DNA from: Armatimonadaceae bacterium
GTDB taxonomy: Bacteria; Armatimonadota; Armatimonadia; Armatimonadales; Armatimonadaceae
NCBI GenBank assembly: GCA_030447685.1
Contig: JAUJOK010000031.1
Span: forward strand, 1 to 61,768
Length of the DNA stretch: 61,768 nucleotides
Direction: 5' to 3'
Under the pieces are notes generated by a model, which was not told where the DNA came from, ran no database searches, and saw only the letters and a list, made by a program, of their open reading frames with translations. Position numbers and translations under genes: made by a program. Shown in pieces: positions 9,001 to 17,440 of this stretch (positions are counted from its first letter, which is position 1; every line of letters begins with the position of its first letter).

Positions 9001-9314
9001 TACGCGATCCAGCTTCCCTTGCCGGTGACAGTGCGCGCGGCGCGGCGGGTGTCGTGACCGCCGACCCGGTCGCCGACGATGCCGTGAGCCACCTTCCCGG
9101 AAAAAGTGACGCGGTGCGCCTTTTCATCCGCGTGACGCGAACTGTCAATACTATCGGTGAGGCTGCCGCCACCGCTTGACGAGGCTGAGAAGGGCGGCTG
9201 GCTGCGTTCTATCATGGCCGGAGGGGGATCATCAACGGAGACGCAAAAGGCCGCAGGTGTTAGAACAGCAGCAAGCGCCGCAGCCATTCGCAAGGCGGGG
9301 AATGCGGTTCTCAT
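6039..9314 (-). CDS. large secreted glycoside hydrolase candidate (clan GH-A-like)
   Basis: 1091 residues with an N-terminal signal peptide (hydrophobic stretch about 8-24, then a Ser/Gly linker to about 62). Residues about 65-190 look like a beta-sandwich carbohydrate-binding-type domain (SWIAYRLKVNP, GYLVLVDEKK). A central region has barrel-like features: GFDTWWANTP near 277-286 and INLDNEPVYWA with Asn371-Glu372, the NE pair typical of the acid/base residue in clan GH-A. A candidate nucleophile lies in GGEWNAD or AVNAEAGNN. The C-terminal third is beta-rich. The family is not recognised. Its start codon overlaps the stop of the upstream toroid gene, implying translational coupling. Confidence 0.6.
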   Translation of the reverse strand: MRTAFPALRMAAALAAVLTPAAFCVSVDDPPPAMIERSQPPFSASSSGGGSLTDSIDSSRHADEKAHRVTFSGKVAHGIVGDRVGGHDTRRAARTVTGKGSWIAYRLKVNPRETTTLEVEEIYGRDRDVRGYLVLVDEKKTYLRTWQGSGAGPVHYFVQIPPTGNEWITVKFVSQSDTPFSISRLWAFANFARYFDQNHLAVPYYLAPTVRLSFSDFAADKTRLNQIKASLGDHPHAEPAFTAFIPYAALGAREFEERIDYALRLAQETGMPVQLGFDTWWANTPGGSDGKGGFWSDVAYQQVVYNATTGKYQLSIPNQWSNTAWLTVNHPDLNAFKVRRMRESMGYLQRRYRDLLAQGKQKLILSINLDNEPVYWASGNAGLGSDLLLADFNPTAVEAARRDGVILNPTDGLSATERLWLFRNLLGYNEMIAAAAAQALERDAVIVTGSRVSLPDDLLADNIYTQAMVSDASIQYPMLSSAYPLWETAAPGSARVGGEWNADTIEEREAVLHQIALGRNAAVNAEAGNNAQNRQGVRPGYALAQRYYTLYNYPLDKMDIAASEVRDLAQPFPAYVYQPVLLETRFTGEDWKRQAADYGSMQTGQIGNTAAVAAFPASSDRPGYLTYKVQARQGGLDSGLFLELTGRAFVFGKKDASVYVRVLAGATGNAAQMREVKRYFDTGHFGRPDRIDLSTLARGKGVVYVRIEMNAPGIPPGVLSWCSVRDVRFTAGWPAALTENLEPQDESLATARRQNLVVSWRRDAELAMEALYRQSGKRPSPRLTLSQKAYAHGAYADAYRLACEGRSILLPAVYQVQESGWLKPYPVGIDTTEPVTCTLQAVGTDQIRLTLHARRAAAGVTIRLRNLPPKTAYKIDQRDGEWTIRAAGKEHRGIKRTTDGNGALEISATAVPYPSRSAPRVITGIFRSRAGSSPHSGFFILPDDGAGRLLIPTGARTVLRRGQPGEKPAVAPLEDFRHGDQIEARLDEFGTAVEVKAAYQVVEGIVRQFEPLTPYAMPFIVTAEGGRRSIIDLSALVHTRQAGDKPVKALPPGSIDIKPGDRVRFRRNPSLNRVFELWKTHEQPATNTTGD

Positions 9315-11478
9315 GCCGGTCCTTCGCCGGTGCCCGCCCGGAGCGGCTTCTCCAGATGCAGTCTCCAGCGCACCTCGCGCGCGGCGTCGGGCAGGTCGGC
9401 GACAAGCGCCTGCACATAGCCGTTATGGGTGGGAACGCGCGGGCCTTCCAGAGCGAGCCGCGCCCCTTGCGGCGACACGACTTCCCATGTCAGCGCCGTA
9501 CCGGCATGGTATATCGTCGCCCGGCTGCCGCTCAGGCTGATCCTGGTATCTTTTGCGCCATCGGAGACGAGGACCGGAAACAGAACGCGAGTGGCTGCGG
9601 GCGCAGTCGCGCCCCCGACCTGGGTGACGACCTCCACTCCGGAGGCGGTGACGCTGTATTTCTCTTCGAGGGGACGCGCACCCTCGCCCTGCAAGCCATA
9701 GCGAACCGTGAAGACGACCCGCTCCGCACGCTGCAGCAGGACCGACAGGTCCACCGGAGCAACCGTGGCGGCCTTGTTATCTTTCGCTGCGAACTTCGCG
9801 TTCTGGAAATCGGCGAGCGAGCGCCATTTGTCTCCACCACTTTCCTTCCAGACAATGCCAGGTGACATGCCGACTTTGGCAGCATCCGTGGCGGGGCCGT
9901 ACCAGCGGTGCCCGGCGGAATTGCCGGAATACGGCGAAAGCGCCACACCCGCTTTATGAATCCGCAGCAGACCCGTCGAATCGTAGTGGGTATCGGCTCC
10001 CGTATCGATAAGAACGTATGTCCCGCCCGCGCTCGCGCAAACCTTGTGGAAGGTATCCCGGAGGTCAAAGACATAACCGCCCTTCTCGGACGGGGTCAGC
10101 CGTTCCTCGATGCCGTCGTCCGCGCGCTCATAGGCGATGGCGAGCATCGCCATGGCGAGAAGGTTGTACTGGGAATGGAAGGAATAGCCCTCGAAACCGT
10201 GCCGACGCGCCGGTTCCGCCCGGTTCTTGACGATCCACAGTTCCCCGGAGGGGCGCTGCCAGCGGCGCACGGACGCAAGGGCCAGGCGGGCAGCCCGCTT
10301 GAATGCTCCCGCTACGTCGGGGCGTCCCCACTCTTTCCAGCGGCGGGCATTGATCTCGCAGATTACGGCCACCTGGGCCTCGTTCCACTGGTGGTGCGCC
10401 GACCGACCGCCACTGGCCCATTCCCCGGACGGTGACAGCAGCAGCAGCGTCGATAGCCCGCCCGTGGTCAGGAACTCGCGCAGGTGTGCGAGGTGCGGCC
10501 CCGCGTACGCGCCGTCGGCGAGCATGTCCTCCAGCCACAGGCGCGGGAAGGCATCGTAGGCAAGCGGCGCGTTCGCATCGTGGTACATCCCCATCGCGGT
10601 GTAGGCGCCGGACTGCTTCTGCCGCGTCAGCGAACGCTCCAGGTAGGCCGCCTGGGCCGCTTCCTGGCCGGGCGCGACCAGACCGTCCTTTCGCCGCATC
10701 CACTCACCGGCGACATGGACGAGATTCCAGTTGCCGCGCCCGCCGGTGTCGCGGTAGGTCTTCTCCGGCACCAGGCTGAAGAATAGCTGCCGCCAGTGAT
10801 CCGCAACGCCCGATGGCACGTGTGCCCGAAGCTTGCGATGCGCGTGAATAAGCATCGGGATAGAAGTCAGCGTGATTATCGGCGGCGGTCTTCTTCGACA
10901 GGGCTTCCAGCGAGAACGTAAAAGCGCGGGTGGCGGCATCGAGCAGGTCGGTTCGTCCCGCCGACACCAGGGTAGCAGCCGCATGCGCAAAGGCGGGCGT
11001 GGCGTACTGGCGCTCCTTCTTTTCCAGCGGGTCGATAATCGCCCCAGCGGCGTTCTGATGCTGCCGGAAAAAGGCGACATTGCCCGCGAGGAGCAGCAGG
11101 TAATCGGCGCGCGTCAGCCCGGTCGGGCGGAATTTGGGAACCCGCGCGGCCTCGCCGTCAAAGAGTCGCTGCAACGCTGCGGAAGCGGGGTGCCGCCTCA
11201 GTATCTCGTCCGCGTGTTTGCCATTCATTGGCTGCTCCTCGACCCGCTGCCGAAGCGCAGCGGTGCGCCTGACGGTGCATCTCCGGCAATACGGAAAAAC
11301 CGGCACCTCCGGCAGTGATCATCGCGATCTGCTTCAAAAACCGGCGGCGCGCGTTATTGCTTTCCGCGCCCCGGTCGGCAGCACCGGCCGCAGCAGCCGC
11401 TACCGCGTCCGGGAGCGTCTCCTGCGCGTGCTGCTCTTCAATGGCCCGAATAGCTTCTCTGCTTTTTTCTTCGTGCAC
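9311..11478 (-). CDS. Tat-exported alpha/alpha-toroid enzyme candidate (frame-disrupted)
   Basis: One gene read across at least two frameshifts. The N-terminus (from 11478) carries a twin-arginine signal, ARRRFLKQIAMITAGG. The reading then moves to a frame with MNGKHADEILRRHP (ATG at 11228, preceded by GAGGAGC). Near 10855 it moves again to the long frame that ends at 9311. The mature part is helical with many Trp and Tyr, e.g. GEWASGGRSAHHQWNEAQVA and HGFEGYSFHSQYN. A beta-rich C-terminus follows. This resembles heparinase- or lyase-type toroids, but I cannot name a family. Its stop overlaps the start of the glycosidase candidate. Confidence 0.55.
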
Positions 11479-11499
11479 TGCATATTATGTCCGATCTTT

Positions 11500-12290
11500 C
11501 CGGCTGCCCGCCGGTCGGGTGACCCGCTGCGCGCCACCCGACCGGCCAATATCTCTGGCCCCGGTGTGCTACTCGAGGCGAAGAAGGTGCCCTTGGGCGG
11601 CACGTTCGGATTGAACGCTAAGCCTTTCGGCCACTGCATCTTCTGTACACTGCCCTTATACCACTTGGCGTGCCCATCCACAAAGGCAATGTTCAGACCT
11701 TCGCTGTGGCGTGCTTCGGTCGGAAGCGCACATCGCCCGGCGTGGCAAACGGCACCAGGCGGTCCACCTCGCCGAATACCTCGCCGAATGCCAGGTGATC
11801 GGCGGGGCGGCGATGACGCCAGTGACACAACGCTGCCTGGGGCTTGGCGAGCCAGTTGTTGTAGGCATAGCCGCGCCGAAACCCTCGGTTATCGCGCGGG
11901 CGCCTTGCTCGGGCACTGATAGAACGGCTGTGAGCCGGTAAACAGGTCCTTGCGAAGGATGCCTCCTATGACCTTGGCGCCGGTGACCGGATCGCCCATC
12001 TTGATATACGGCGCGAGGTCCACGGTCCAGTCCGCGCCACCGTCTGCCCGCCCTCGCGGTACGTGGTGAAGGTCATCGGCAGGGTTTCGTCATAATCCTG
12101 CGCGTACATCTGGAGTGCCGTGCCGATCTGCTTCACATTGGACAGACACGCCGTCTGCCGCGCCTTTTCGCGCGCCTGGGCGAACACAGGGAAAAGTATC
12201 GCGGCAAGTATCGCTATGATAGCAATCACAACGAGAAGTTCGATTAAAGTAAGCTTTGCTTTTATGAGTAACGATCGTACAACGGTTCAT
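11500..12290 (-). CDS. prepilin-like secreted protein with H-X9-DG motif (frame-disrupted)
   Basis: The ATG at 12290 opens [12 protein letters not shown]. One base later in phase the class III prepilin sequence [18 protein letters not shown] and [14 protein letters not shown] appears. The middle, [11 protein letters not shown], and the C-terminal [16 protein letters not shown], a perfect H-X9-DG motif near 11655-11712, lie in further frames. So one gene is split by about three single-base shifts. Such pseudopilin-like proteins are abundant in Armatimonadota and Planctomycetes; their role is not established. The C-terminal end near 11500 is uncertain. It lies just upstream of the Tat enzyme, in the same direction. 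Confidence 0.7.
11511..11545. repeat. perfect 11-bp stem hairpin at the pseudopilin 3' end
   Basis: CCGGTCGGGTG and CACCCGACCGG face each other across a 13-base loop. There is no T-run on either side, so it may be a non-canonical terminator or an mRNA 3'-end stabiliser between the pseudopilin and the Tat enzyme gene. Confidence 0.55.
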
Positions 12291-12331
12291 TTCTTACTCC
12301 TTCGTGTTTCCATACGGCTCTTTGCCGGGCG

Positions 12332-13356
12332 TTACGAGACAGCAGGGGCGGTCGACTGACGCACTACCAGATGAGTCGGGACAGCATGGGGCAGGGGGAT
12401 CCGCCTCCCCGCGCCAGAGCGCCTGGAGTACGCTGACACAGAGCATCCGCCTGCTCCTCCAGAGGATTATGGACGGTGGTCAGGCGAGGTCGCGCCAGCT
12501 CCGCCACTATACTGTCATCGAAGCCGACCAGGGACAGGTCGGCAGGTACGTGAAGGCCGATTTCGCGCGCGATATCGAGCGCCATAAACGCTTGATGATC
12601 ATTGAAGGCGAATACAGCCGTCGGTCGTTGGCTCGCGGGATGCCGCAGCAGAGCCGTCAGAGCCGCATCATTTTCCACTACCGGGGTCTCTTCCGGCGCA
12701 AGGCCGAACCGGGCCGCAGCGGTACGGAATGCAGACAGCCGCTGCTCTCCCGCATGGTTGCCCGCCGTACCGCCGCGCCAGTGCGCGATACGGCGGTGGC
12801 CGAGTTCCGCCAGATGCGCCATGGCCGCGATAACGCCGGCTTCGTTGTCAGGGTGGATCAGCCGCTTTCCGCATCCGGAACTCATCTCGATGCAGGGCAG
12901 TCCCGAAGCATAGACACGCTGGACAAACTCCTGATCGCGCAGCACCATGATCAGGCCATCGATACGACCATCAGCAAGATCCTCGACGCAGATCCGTTGA
13001 TCGGGCGTCCGGCTCACTGGCTGGCATCACGCAGCCCCGCGCGGCTTGCCGCGTCGAACAGGGCGACAAACACCCGCTGCCCGAAAATATTAGACAGGCC
13101 CGAACCCATGCTCGGGTTCCGGAGCGGCAAAGGATTCCACGGTGTGTGTCCGACCCGACGACAACGCCACAGCGAGGGCATTACGCCGGTAGCCCAGTCG
13201 AACGGCTGCCTCCTGCACCCGCTGGAGGGTCATCTGACTGACGTGAAATCCGGCTTGATTACGGAGGATAGAGGCAGCCGTGGTCTTCGAAACTCCGGCT
13301 TCCCGGGCGACATCCTGCAGCGTGGTGGTGGTGGTGGTGGTGGTGTTTCTTTGCAT
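12332..13356 (-). CDS. LacI family transcriptional repressor (frame-disrupted)
   Basis: The N-terminal piece (13356-13093) has the LacI helix-turn-helix TLQDVAREAGVSKTTAAS and the hinge region. The sugar-binding domain continues in another frame with LGHRRIAHWRG, AVFAFNDHQAFMA and LSLVGFDDSIVAELARPRLT. The natural end PTHLVVRQSTAPAVS is in a third frame, with its stop at 12334-12332. So at least two frameshifts split an otherwise complete regulator of about 340 residues. Eight ACC codons form a Thr tract just before the DNA-binding domain. It heads the minus-strand carbohydrate locus and probably represses it in response to a sugar. Confidence 0.8.
13322..13345 (-). repeat. (ACC)8 microsatellite encoding poly-Thr in lacI
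   Basis: Eight tandem ACC codons follow MQRN at the very start of the LacI protein. Length changes would stay in frame and alter only the Thr tract. Confidence 0.9.
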
Positions 13357-13422
13357 AGATCGGTCACTTCTGCCTCTGCCTGTGGGAACAGATACCGGGG
13401 CAGCCAGCAGTCACTTTCGGCA

Positions 13423-13436
13423 GTGCACCGGTACAC
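13423..13436. promoter_or_regulatory. LacI-type operator, copy 1
   Basis: GTGCACCGGTACAC, a palindrome with one mismatched pair around the central CG typical of LacI-family sites. It lies downstream of the predicted start of transcription. Its centre is 32 bp, about three helical turns, from copy 2. Confidence 0.65.
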
Positions 13437-13455
13437 TATGCTGTCATGGCTTTAC

Positions 13456-13467
13456 TGCACCGGTGCA
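13456..13467. promoter_or_regulatory. LacI-type operator, copy 2
   Basis: TGCACCGGTGCA, a perfect 12-bp palindrome with central CG. It begins 4 bases after the -10 hexamer on the minus strand and so covers the predicted transcription start, the right place for autorepression. Confidence 0.7.
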
Positions 13468-13470
13468 ACA

Positions 13471-13479
13471 AGTATACCA
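13471..13479 (-). promoter_or_regulatory. extended -10 promoter of lacI
   Basis: Minus-strand TGGTATACT: a TGn extension directly before TATACT. No good -35 is visible at 17-18 bases. The same TGGTATACT string occurs on the plus strand at 16083-16091. Confidence 0.55.
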
Positions 13480-13727
13480 TGCTTTTGCATCGGCGTTCCG
13501 ACGTTGGTTTTAAGTATAACCAGAAGACAACAATGAGAAAACTGCGGGCGCGCAGAAACGGTTCGTCGGTCCGCGTTGAGAATAGCCTAAAGGACAGAGG
13601 CTTAGGAGATCGAGGAGGCGCAGCGCCCGCCATAGAACGGCTCCGGGCGCGGCTCTGATAACACGTGACGCGTCTCCGGTGTGGCTCAGGCATACCCAAC
13701 GCAGAACTTCGTGCGGTTTGACTGAGC

Positions 13728-14156
13728 TTATGGGTAGATGGATTTGGGGGCGCGGGGAAACTTCTGCTTGGCCGCGTCCGCGACGGACGGATCAGTGGCG
13801 AAGCCCCAGTGGAGCACTTTCCACGCGCCGCCCTGCTTGCGAAGCAGCGCCGACGTTTCACCCCACAGATGCTTATCACTTAGCTGGGAACCGTTCTTGT
13901 TCTGCGCTATTCCCTGAAAAAAGGCCCATCCGTCCCGCACCTTCAGCGAGCCGACCTGGAAAATAATCGGTTTTTTAACTCGATTCGTCACCGGCTTGCG
14001 TAAGGCGTCCATAATCGCTTTGCGCTCTTTGCTTCCCGGCTTCGGCGTATAGGTCTTACCCGGCGGCGACGATTGGGCAAAGACCGGCGCGTCGGAAACG
14101 GGAGAAGCCGTGATAACGATAGCCGCGAGCAGTGCAATAACAAAGGAAATCTTCAT
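13728..14156 (-). CDS. secreted protein of unknown function
   Basis: I start at the ATG at 14156, where MKISFVIALLAAIVITAS gives a clear signal peptide ending near APVFAQ; the longer in-frame ORF to 14279 would bury it. The mature part of about 115 residues has KERKAIMDALRKPV, then IIFQVGSLKVRDGWAFFQG and GAWKVLHWGFATDPSV, a small alpha+beta fold. It resembles secreted proteins in which an XXLRKP helix is followed by a strand-rich half, but I cannot name a family. It sits 70 bases beyond the ABC-F stop, in the same direction. Confidence 0.75.
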   Translation of the reverse strand: MKISFVIALLAAIVITASPVSDAPVFAQSSPPGKTYTPKPGSKERKAIMDALRKPVTNRVKKPIIFQVGSLKVRDGWAFFQGIAQNKNGSQLSDKHLWGETSALLRKQGGAWKVLHWGFATDPSVADAAKQKFPRAPKSIYP

Positions 14157-14226
14157 AGAGTTTGTGCCTCGGTGCCGTAAAGATTCGCCTGCCGATTGAA
14201 TAAAACCTTCCCGGCGGAAGGTCGGT

Positions 14227-16041
14227 TCAGGCGGCGGACGGCTTGTTCTGCCGGGACTCCAGCTCTTCCCAGCGCACATACAGCGATGTTACCTGTTCCT
14301 GTGCAATCGGTAACTGGTTCCAGCATTCCTGTAGCTTCAGATGATCGGAAGCCACCGCCGGGTCTTCCATCCGCGCCTGCAGCGCGGCGACCTCCTGTTC
14401 CGCCGCCTCTATCTTAGCCTCCATCTGCGATAGCTCGCGCCGCTCGGAACTGGACAGGCCGGGCCGCGCGGGAGCGGGGGATTGGGGCGCGGCTTTGACG
14501 GGCCTGCCGACCGGCGGTGCCGCATCGTCCGTGCGTTTCTGCTGCGCCGTTTCCCACTGCGCGTAGTCAGCGAAAAAGCGGTGGTCGCCCCGGTTGTCCA
14601 GCGCCAGTATCTCCGTGGAGATGGTGTCGAGAAGGTAGCGGTCGTGCGTTACCAGAACCACGGCCCCCGGAAAGTCCGTCAGGCTTTCTTCCAGCACCTC
14701 CAGCGACGGAATATCCAGGTCGTTGGTCGGCTCGTCCAGTATCAGCAGGTCGGCGGGCTGAAGCATCAGGCGGGCGATAAGGATGCGCGCCTGCTCGCCG
14801 CCGGACAGATAACCCACGCGGCTGTTCAACTGTTCGGAGCGGAACAGGAAACGCTTCGCCCACGCGGACACATGCAGCGAGCCGCCACGGTAGATCACCG
14901 TGTCGCCGTTCGGGCACAGCGCGTCGCGCAGGGTCGCCTCTTTGTCTAACTGCTCCCGATTCTGATCGAACCAGACCACGCGCAGCCGGTCCGCCGGTTT
15001 TATGGTTCCCTTATCCGGCTCCATCTGGCCCGCCATCAGCCGCAGCAGGGTCGTTTTGCCGCTGCCGTTCGCTCCCAGAAGACCCAGCTTCTTTCCCGGC
15101 GACAGCATAAAGCTCAGCTTCGAGAACAGCGTCCGCCCGCCCAGGCTCTTTTCTACCTCTTTGGCGACCAGAAGCTCCTTGGATTTTCTGCCGGACGACG
15201 TGAAATCAATCGCGACCGAGGCGTTCTGCGCGTTCCGGAACTTCAGCTCGCCTAACTCTTCGATCATCTGCCCCGCCGCTTCAATTCGTCCCTTGGCCTT
15301 GGTGGTGCGGGCGCGCGCGCCGCGCCGCAGCCAGGCGATCTCGCGCCGCACCTGCGAGGCGAGCGCAACCTGCTGGTGCGCCTGCGCGCTCAGATACTCC
15401 TCGCGTTTTATCAGGAAGTCGCTGTATGCGCCCTCGACACTGAAATAGCCTTCCACATAGGTCGGATTGAGTTCGATGATCCGGTCGGCGACATTTTCCA
15501 GGAAATAACGGTCGTGGCTTATGAGCAGGTACGCGAACGGCGCGCTTTCCAGCAGGCTTTCCAGCCACAGCACGCCTTCCAGATCCAGGTGGTTCGTCGG
15601 CTCGTCCAGAAGGAGCAGTTCCGGCTCCTGTATCCATGCCCGCGCAATCGCCAGCCGCTTTCGCCATCCCCCCGACAGCGTCCCCGCCGTCTGCGTCCGG
15701 TCGCCAAAGCCTACCTTCGCCAGCGTCACCTCTATGCGTGTGGCCCGCTCGTCCGCCTCCATCGGCTCCGCCGCGATAGCTTCCCGCAGAACGTCCTCGA
15801 CGGTGGTTTCCGGCGCAAAGTCTTCCTCCTGCGGAACGTAGCCGATACGCAGCGTTTTTCGCAGGGATAAGGTTCCGCTGTCCGGCTTCTCCAGCCCCGC
15901 CAGAATCTTCAGCAGTGTGGACTTTCCCGACCCGTTCGGCCCGATCAGCCCCAGCCGCTCGTCGTCACCGATGCCAAACGAGATATTCTGGAACAGCGGG
16001 CGCGCGCTGTACGATTTACTCAGTGATTGACAGCTTAACAG
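14227..16041 (-). CDS. ABC-F family ATPase (Uup/EttA type)
   Basis: Cytoplasmic ribosome-associated ATPase with two ABC domains and no membrane part. The first domain has GPNGSGKSTLL, LSGGWRKRLAIARA and LLLLDEPTNHLD. A linker follows, then GANGSGKTTLL, LSGGEQARILIARL and LLILDEPTNDLD. The C-terminus from about residue 540 is a coiled coil rich in Glu and Ala, as in Uup. The annotated ATG at 15762 is internal. The frame stays open with conserved residues (LLSCQSLSKSYSARPLF) to about 16041, where the only candidates are rare starts (CTG, GTT or ATC) after GAAGGATAA. Full length is about 604 residues, normal for the family. Confidence 0.9.
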   Translation of the reverse strand: MLSCQSLSKSYSARPLFQNISFGIGDDERLGLIGPNGSGKSTLLKILAGLEKPDSGTLSLRKTLRIGYVPQEEDFAPETTVEDVLREAIAAEPMEADERATRIEVTLAKVGFGDRTQTAGTLSGGWRKRLAIARAWIQEPELLLLDEPTNHLDLEGVLWLESLLESAPFAYLLISHDRYFLENVADRIIELNPTYVEGYFSVEGAYSDFLIKREEYLSAQAHQQVALASQVRREIAWLRRGARARTTKAKGRIEAAGQMIEELGELKFRNAQNASVAIDFTSSGRKSKELLVAKEVEKSLGGRTLFSKLSFMLSPGKKLGLLGANGSGKTTLLRLMAGQMEPDKGTIKPADRLRVVWFDQNREQLDKEATLRDALCPNGDTVIYRGGSLHVSAWAKRFLFRSEQLNSRVGYLSGGEQARILIARLMLQPADLLILDEPTNDLDIPSLEVLEESLTDFPGAVVLVTHDRYLLDTISTEILALDNRGDHRFFADYAQWETAQQKRTDDAAPPVGRPVKAAPQSPAPARPGLSSSERRELSQMEAKIEAAEQEVAALQARMEDPAVASDHLKLQECWNQLPIAQEQVTSLYVRWEELESRQNKPSAA

Positions 16042-16324
16042 AACGATTTATCCTTCACGCTGGTGTATTGACAGGCAAAACATGGTATACTGCCATTCTT
16101 AGGCGCATTTATACGGCGCGCCGCAAGATAAGCGGCATATGTTTCCTAATTATGGGAAAGTCTGACATAAAGTTAGTATGAAATTGTCTTTTTCAAGCGG
16201 CCATTATGGCGCATCTGTAGGCGACTATTTATGCGCCTACGGCCTAATGTGTTCTGTCTTATGATCCGGGCTCGGAAAATAGTTGAACTAACTGATCCGA
16301 ATGAGACAAAGGTAACCGGACTAA
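16042..16324. other. AT-richer intergenic stretch with promoter-like signal
   Basis: Lower GC than its surroundings. An extended -10 TGGTATACT lies on the plus strand at 16083-16091; a TTGACA at 16068-16073 is too close (12 bases) to pair with it. A small hairpin, GTAGGCG with CGCCTAC, spans 16217-16240. I see no gene, though a short open stretch begins MIRARKIVELTDPNE near 16261. Confidence 0.5.
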
Positions 16325-16804
16325 GAGTCCACCAGTTCCATCAGTCGCGTTAAAAAGAGTGCTAATGCCAAGAGCCTGTATGATACCTTTGTGGAAGGTG
16401 CCTTCGGGCAGATTGCTTCCGCTCTTGGAATGTCTGCAATATCTGGCAATTTCAATAGTCGGCTATTCTCCATCAAAGAATTCGGGCTTATTAAACAAGT
16501 TGGAAAAGATTTCGTGATTTCTGACTTGTTCCACGCATTAAATTCGAATGCTGTTAATAGTATAGCATTTAAGCAAAATGCTCTGGAAGCCATCAACGTT
16601 CGGATATGTTTCGGAGCTACTTGTTCATTTTCGACGCGGTTACCGACAGGGAGACGGCTGGAAACTCAAAAAAAGTTTAACTCTGAACGAGCTAAGATGG
16701 CTGCCAATGTGTTTGAGAATTCATTACGTTTTGCTGGTGTGCTTGACCGCAGTAATATTCTTCCTACGAGAGATTCCAGGGGAGAACATTCCACCGCCAT
16801 CTGA
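16325..16804 (+). pseudogene. remnant of a winged-helix-type protein, AT-rich
   Basis: From 16325 the frame reads SLYDTFVEGAFGQIASALG, then SGNFNSRLFSIKEFGLIKQV and GKDFVISDLFHALNS. This resembles winged-helix domains in which an ALGYKS-type helix precedes KYGLI. Later VFENSLRFAGVLDRSN appears. There is no proper start codon (first usable is GTG at 16391), and the middle looks frame-shifted. Base composition and codon use differ from neighbours, which suggests acquired DNA now decaying. Possible match to a DNA-binding protein of a mobile or defence element, but too damaged to assign. Confidence 0.5.
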
Positions 16805-17030
16805 TTCACAACCTCGTAATCGCGACGCAAATTCGCACGATCAGAACAAGCCAGAGATTCAGATGCACGAGGACAAAAACGCCTCCTCCGGCTCGACATA
16901 ACTATCGGGAATGGACGTAAATGTGGTGTTTTACGGAGGATATTACCAGCCAAACTCGCGAAAGTTGGCAAAGTTCTTTGAGCCGTCGCTGAAATGCCGG
17001 GCAGAATCAACGGGAAATAGGTCGCTATAC
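16805..17030. other. non-coding stretch inside the decayed island
   Basis: No complete gene or clear signal. A short string resembling AKLAKVGK near 16965 could be the tail of a lost antitoxin gene, but this is too weak to claim. Confidence 0.4.
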
Positions 17031-17035
17031 TCATG

Positions 17036-17301
17036 CGTTTCTGGCGGATGAAAACCTTAACGGTGCCATTTTGCGCGGCCTGCTGCGTCGAAAACCATTC
17101 GTGTTCAGGACACTGAAGTTGCCGGTGCGGATGGATTGGGCGGCAGAAGTGGGACGGGTGTTAATAACGCACGACGTGACACATAACGTCTTCGCCTATC
17201 AACGAATTGAAGCTAATTTGCCAATGCTCGGCGTCCTGGAAATCAGTTATTCGATGAGCATCGGGCAGGCAATTTGTTCTGTTTATCGACCGGCCGCTTG
17301 A
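17036..17301 (+). pseudogene. DUF5615 toxin-like (PIN-related) remnant
   Basis: In one frame the sequence reads FLADENLNGAILRGLLRR, then AAEVGRVLITHDVT, GVLEISYSMSIGQAI. These are the start, the GRVL-THD core and the end of DUF5615 proteins, PIN-like nucleases often paired with DUF433 antitoxins. Between them an expected VQD motif (IRVQDTEVAGADG) lies in another frame, so the gene carries at least two shifts and no intact start. It is the opposite strand from the DUF433 remnant at 17.4-17.6 kb, so the two are not a simple operon. Confidence 0.6.
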
Positions 17302-17440
17302 CCGCTATAACGCACAAGGCTGTCCCCGTGGAGCAAAAGCATTGAACCCACCTTCGCTGTGTCTGCCATCTGCCGGTTACGTCGCGCCAGGAGGCGTTGC
17401 AGGTCGACCGCCAGGAAACGCCGTTCTGTTGCTACATCCG
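17302..17440. other. spacer between the toxin and antitoxin remnants
   Basis: No recognisable coding content on either strand. Confidence 0.4.

Larger units (their letters stand above)
13357..13727. promoter_or_regulatory. intergenic regulatory region upstream of lacI
   Basis: No convincing gene here. The lacI-proximal part holds an extended -10 promoter and two palindromic operators, listed separately. The stretch from about 13500 to 13727, beyond the end of the secreted-protein gene, shows no conserved protein in any frame and no clear terminator. Confidence 0.6.

Noticed and set aside
7416..9179. 587-codon plus-strand ORF antisense to the secreted glycosidase candidate
   Set aside because: The minus frame has a signal peptide, conserved-looking motifs and operon spacing; the plus frame has none.
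12304..13536. 410-codon plus-strand ORF across the lacI region
   Set aside because: Antisense to clear LacI motifs; it exists because the GC-rich third positions leave the opposite frame open.
13446..13658. 70-codon plus-strand ORF upstream of lacI
   Set aside because: It starts inside the operator region, has no ribosome site and no protein-like composition.
16068..16091. TTGACA with TATACT upstream of the decayed island
   Set aside because: Spacing is only 12 bases, too short for a sigma70 promoter; kept only as a possible extended -10.
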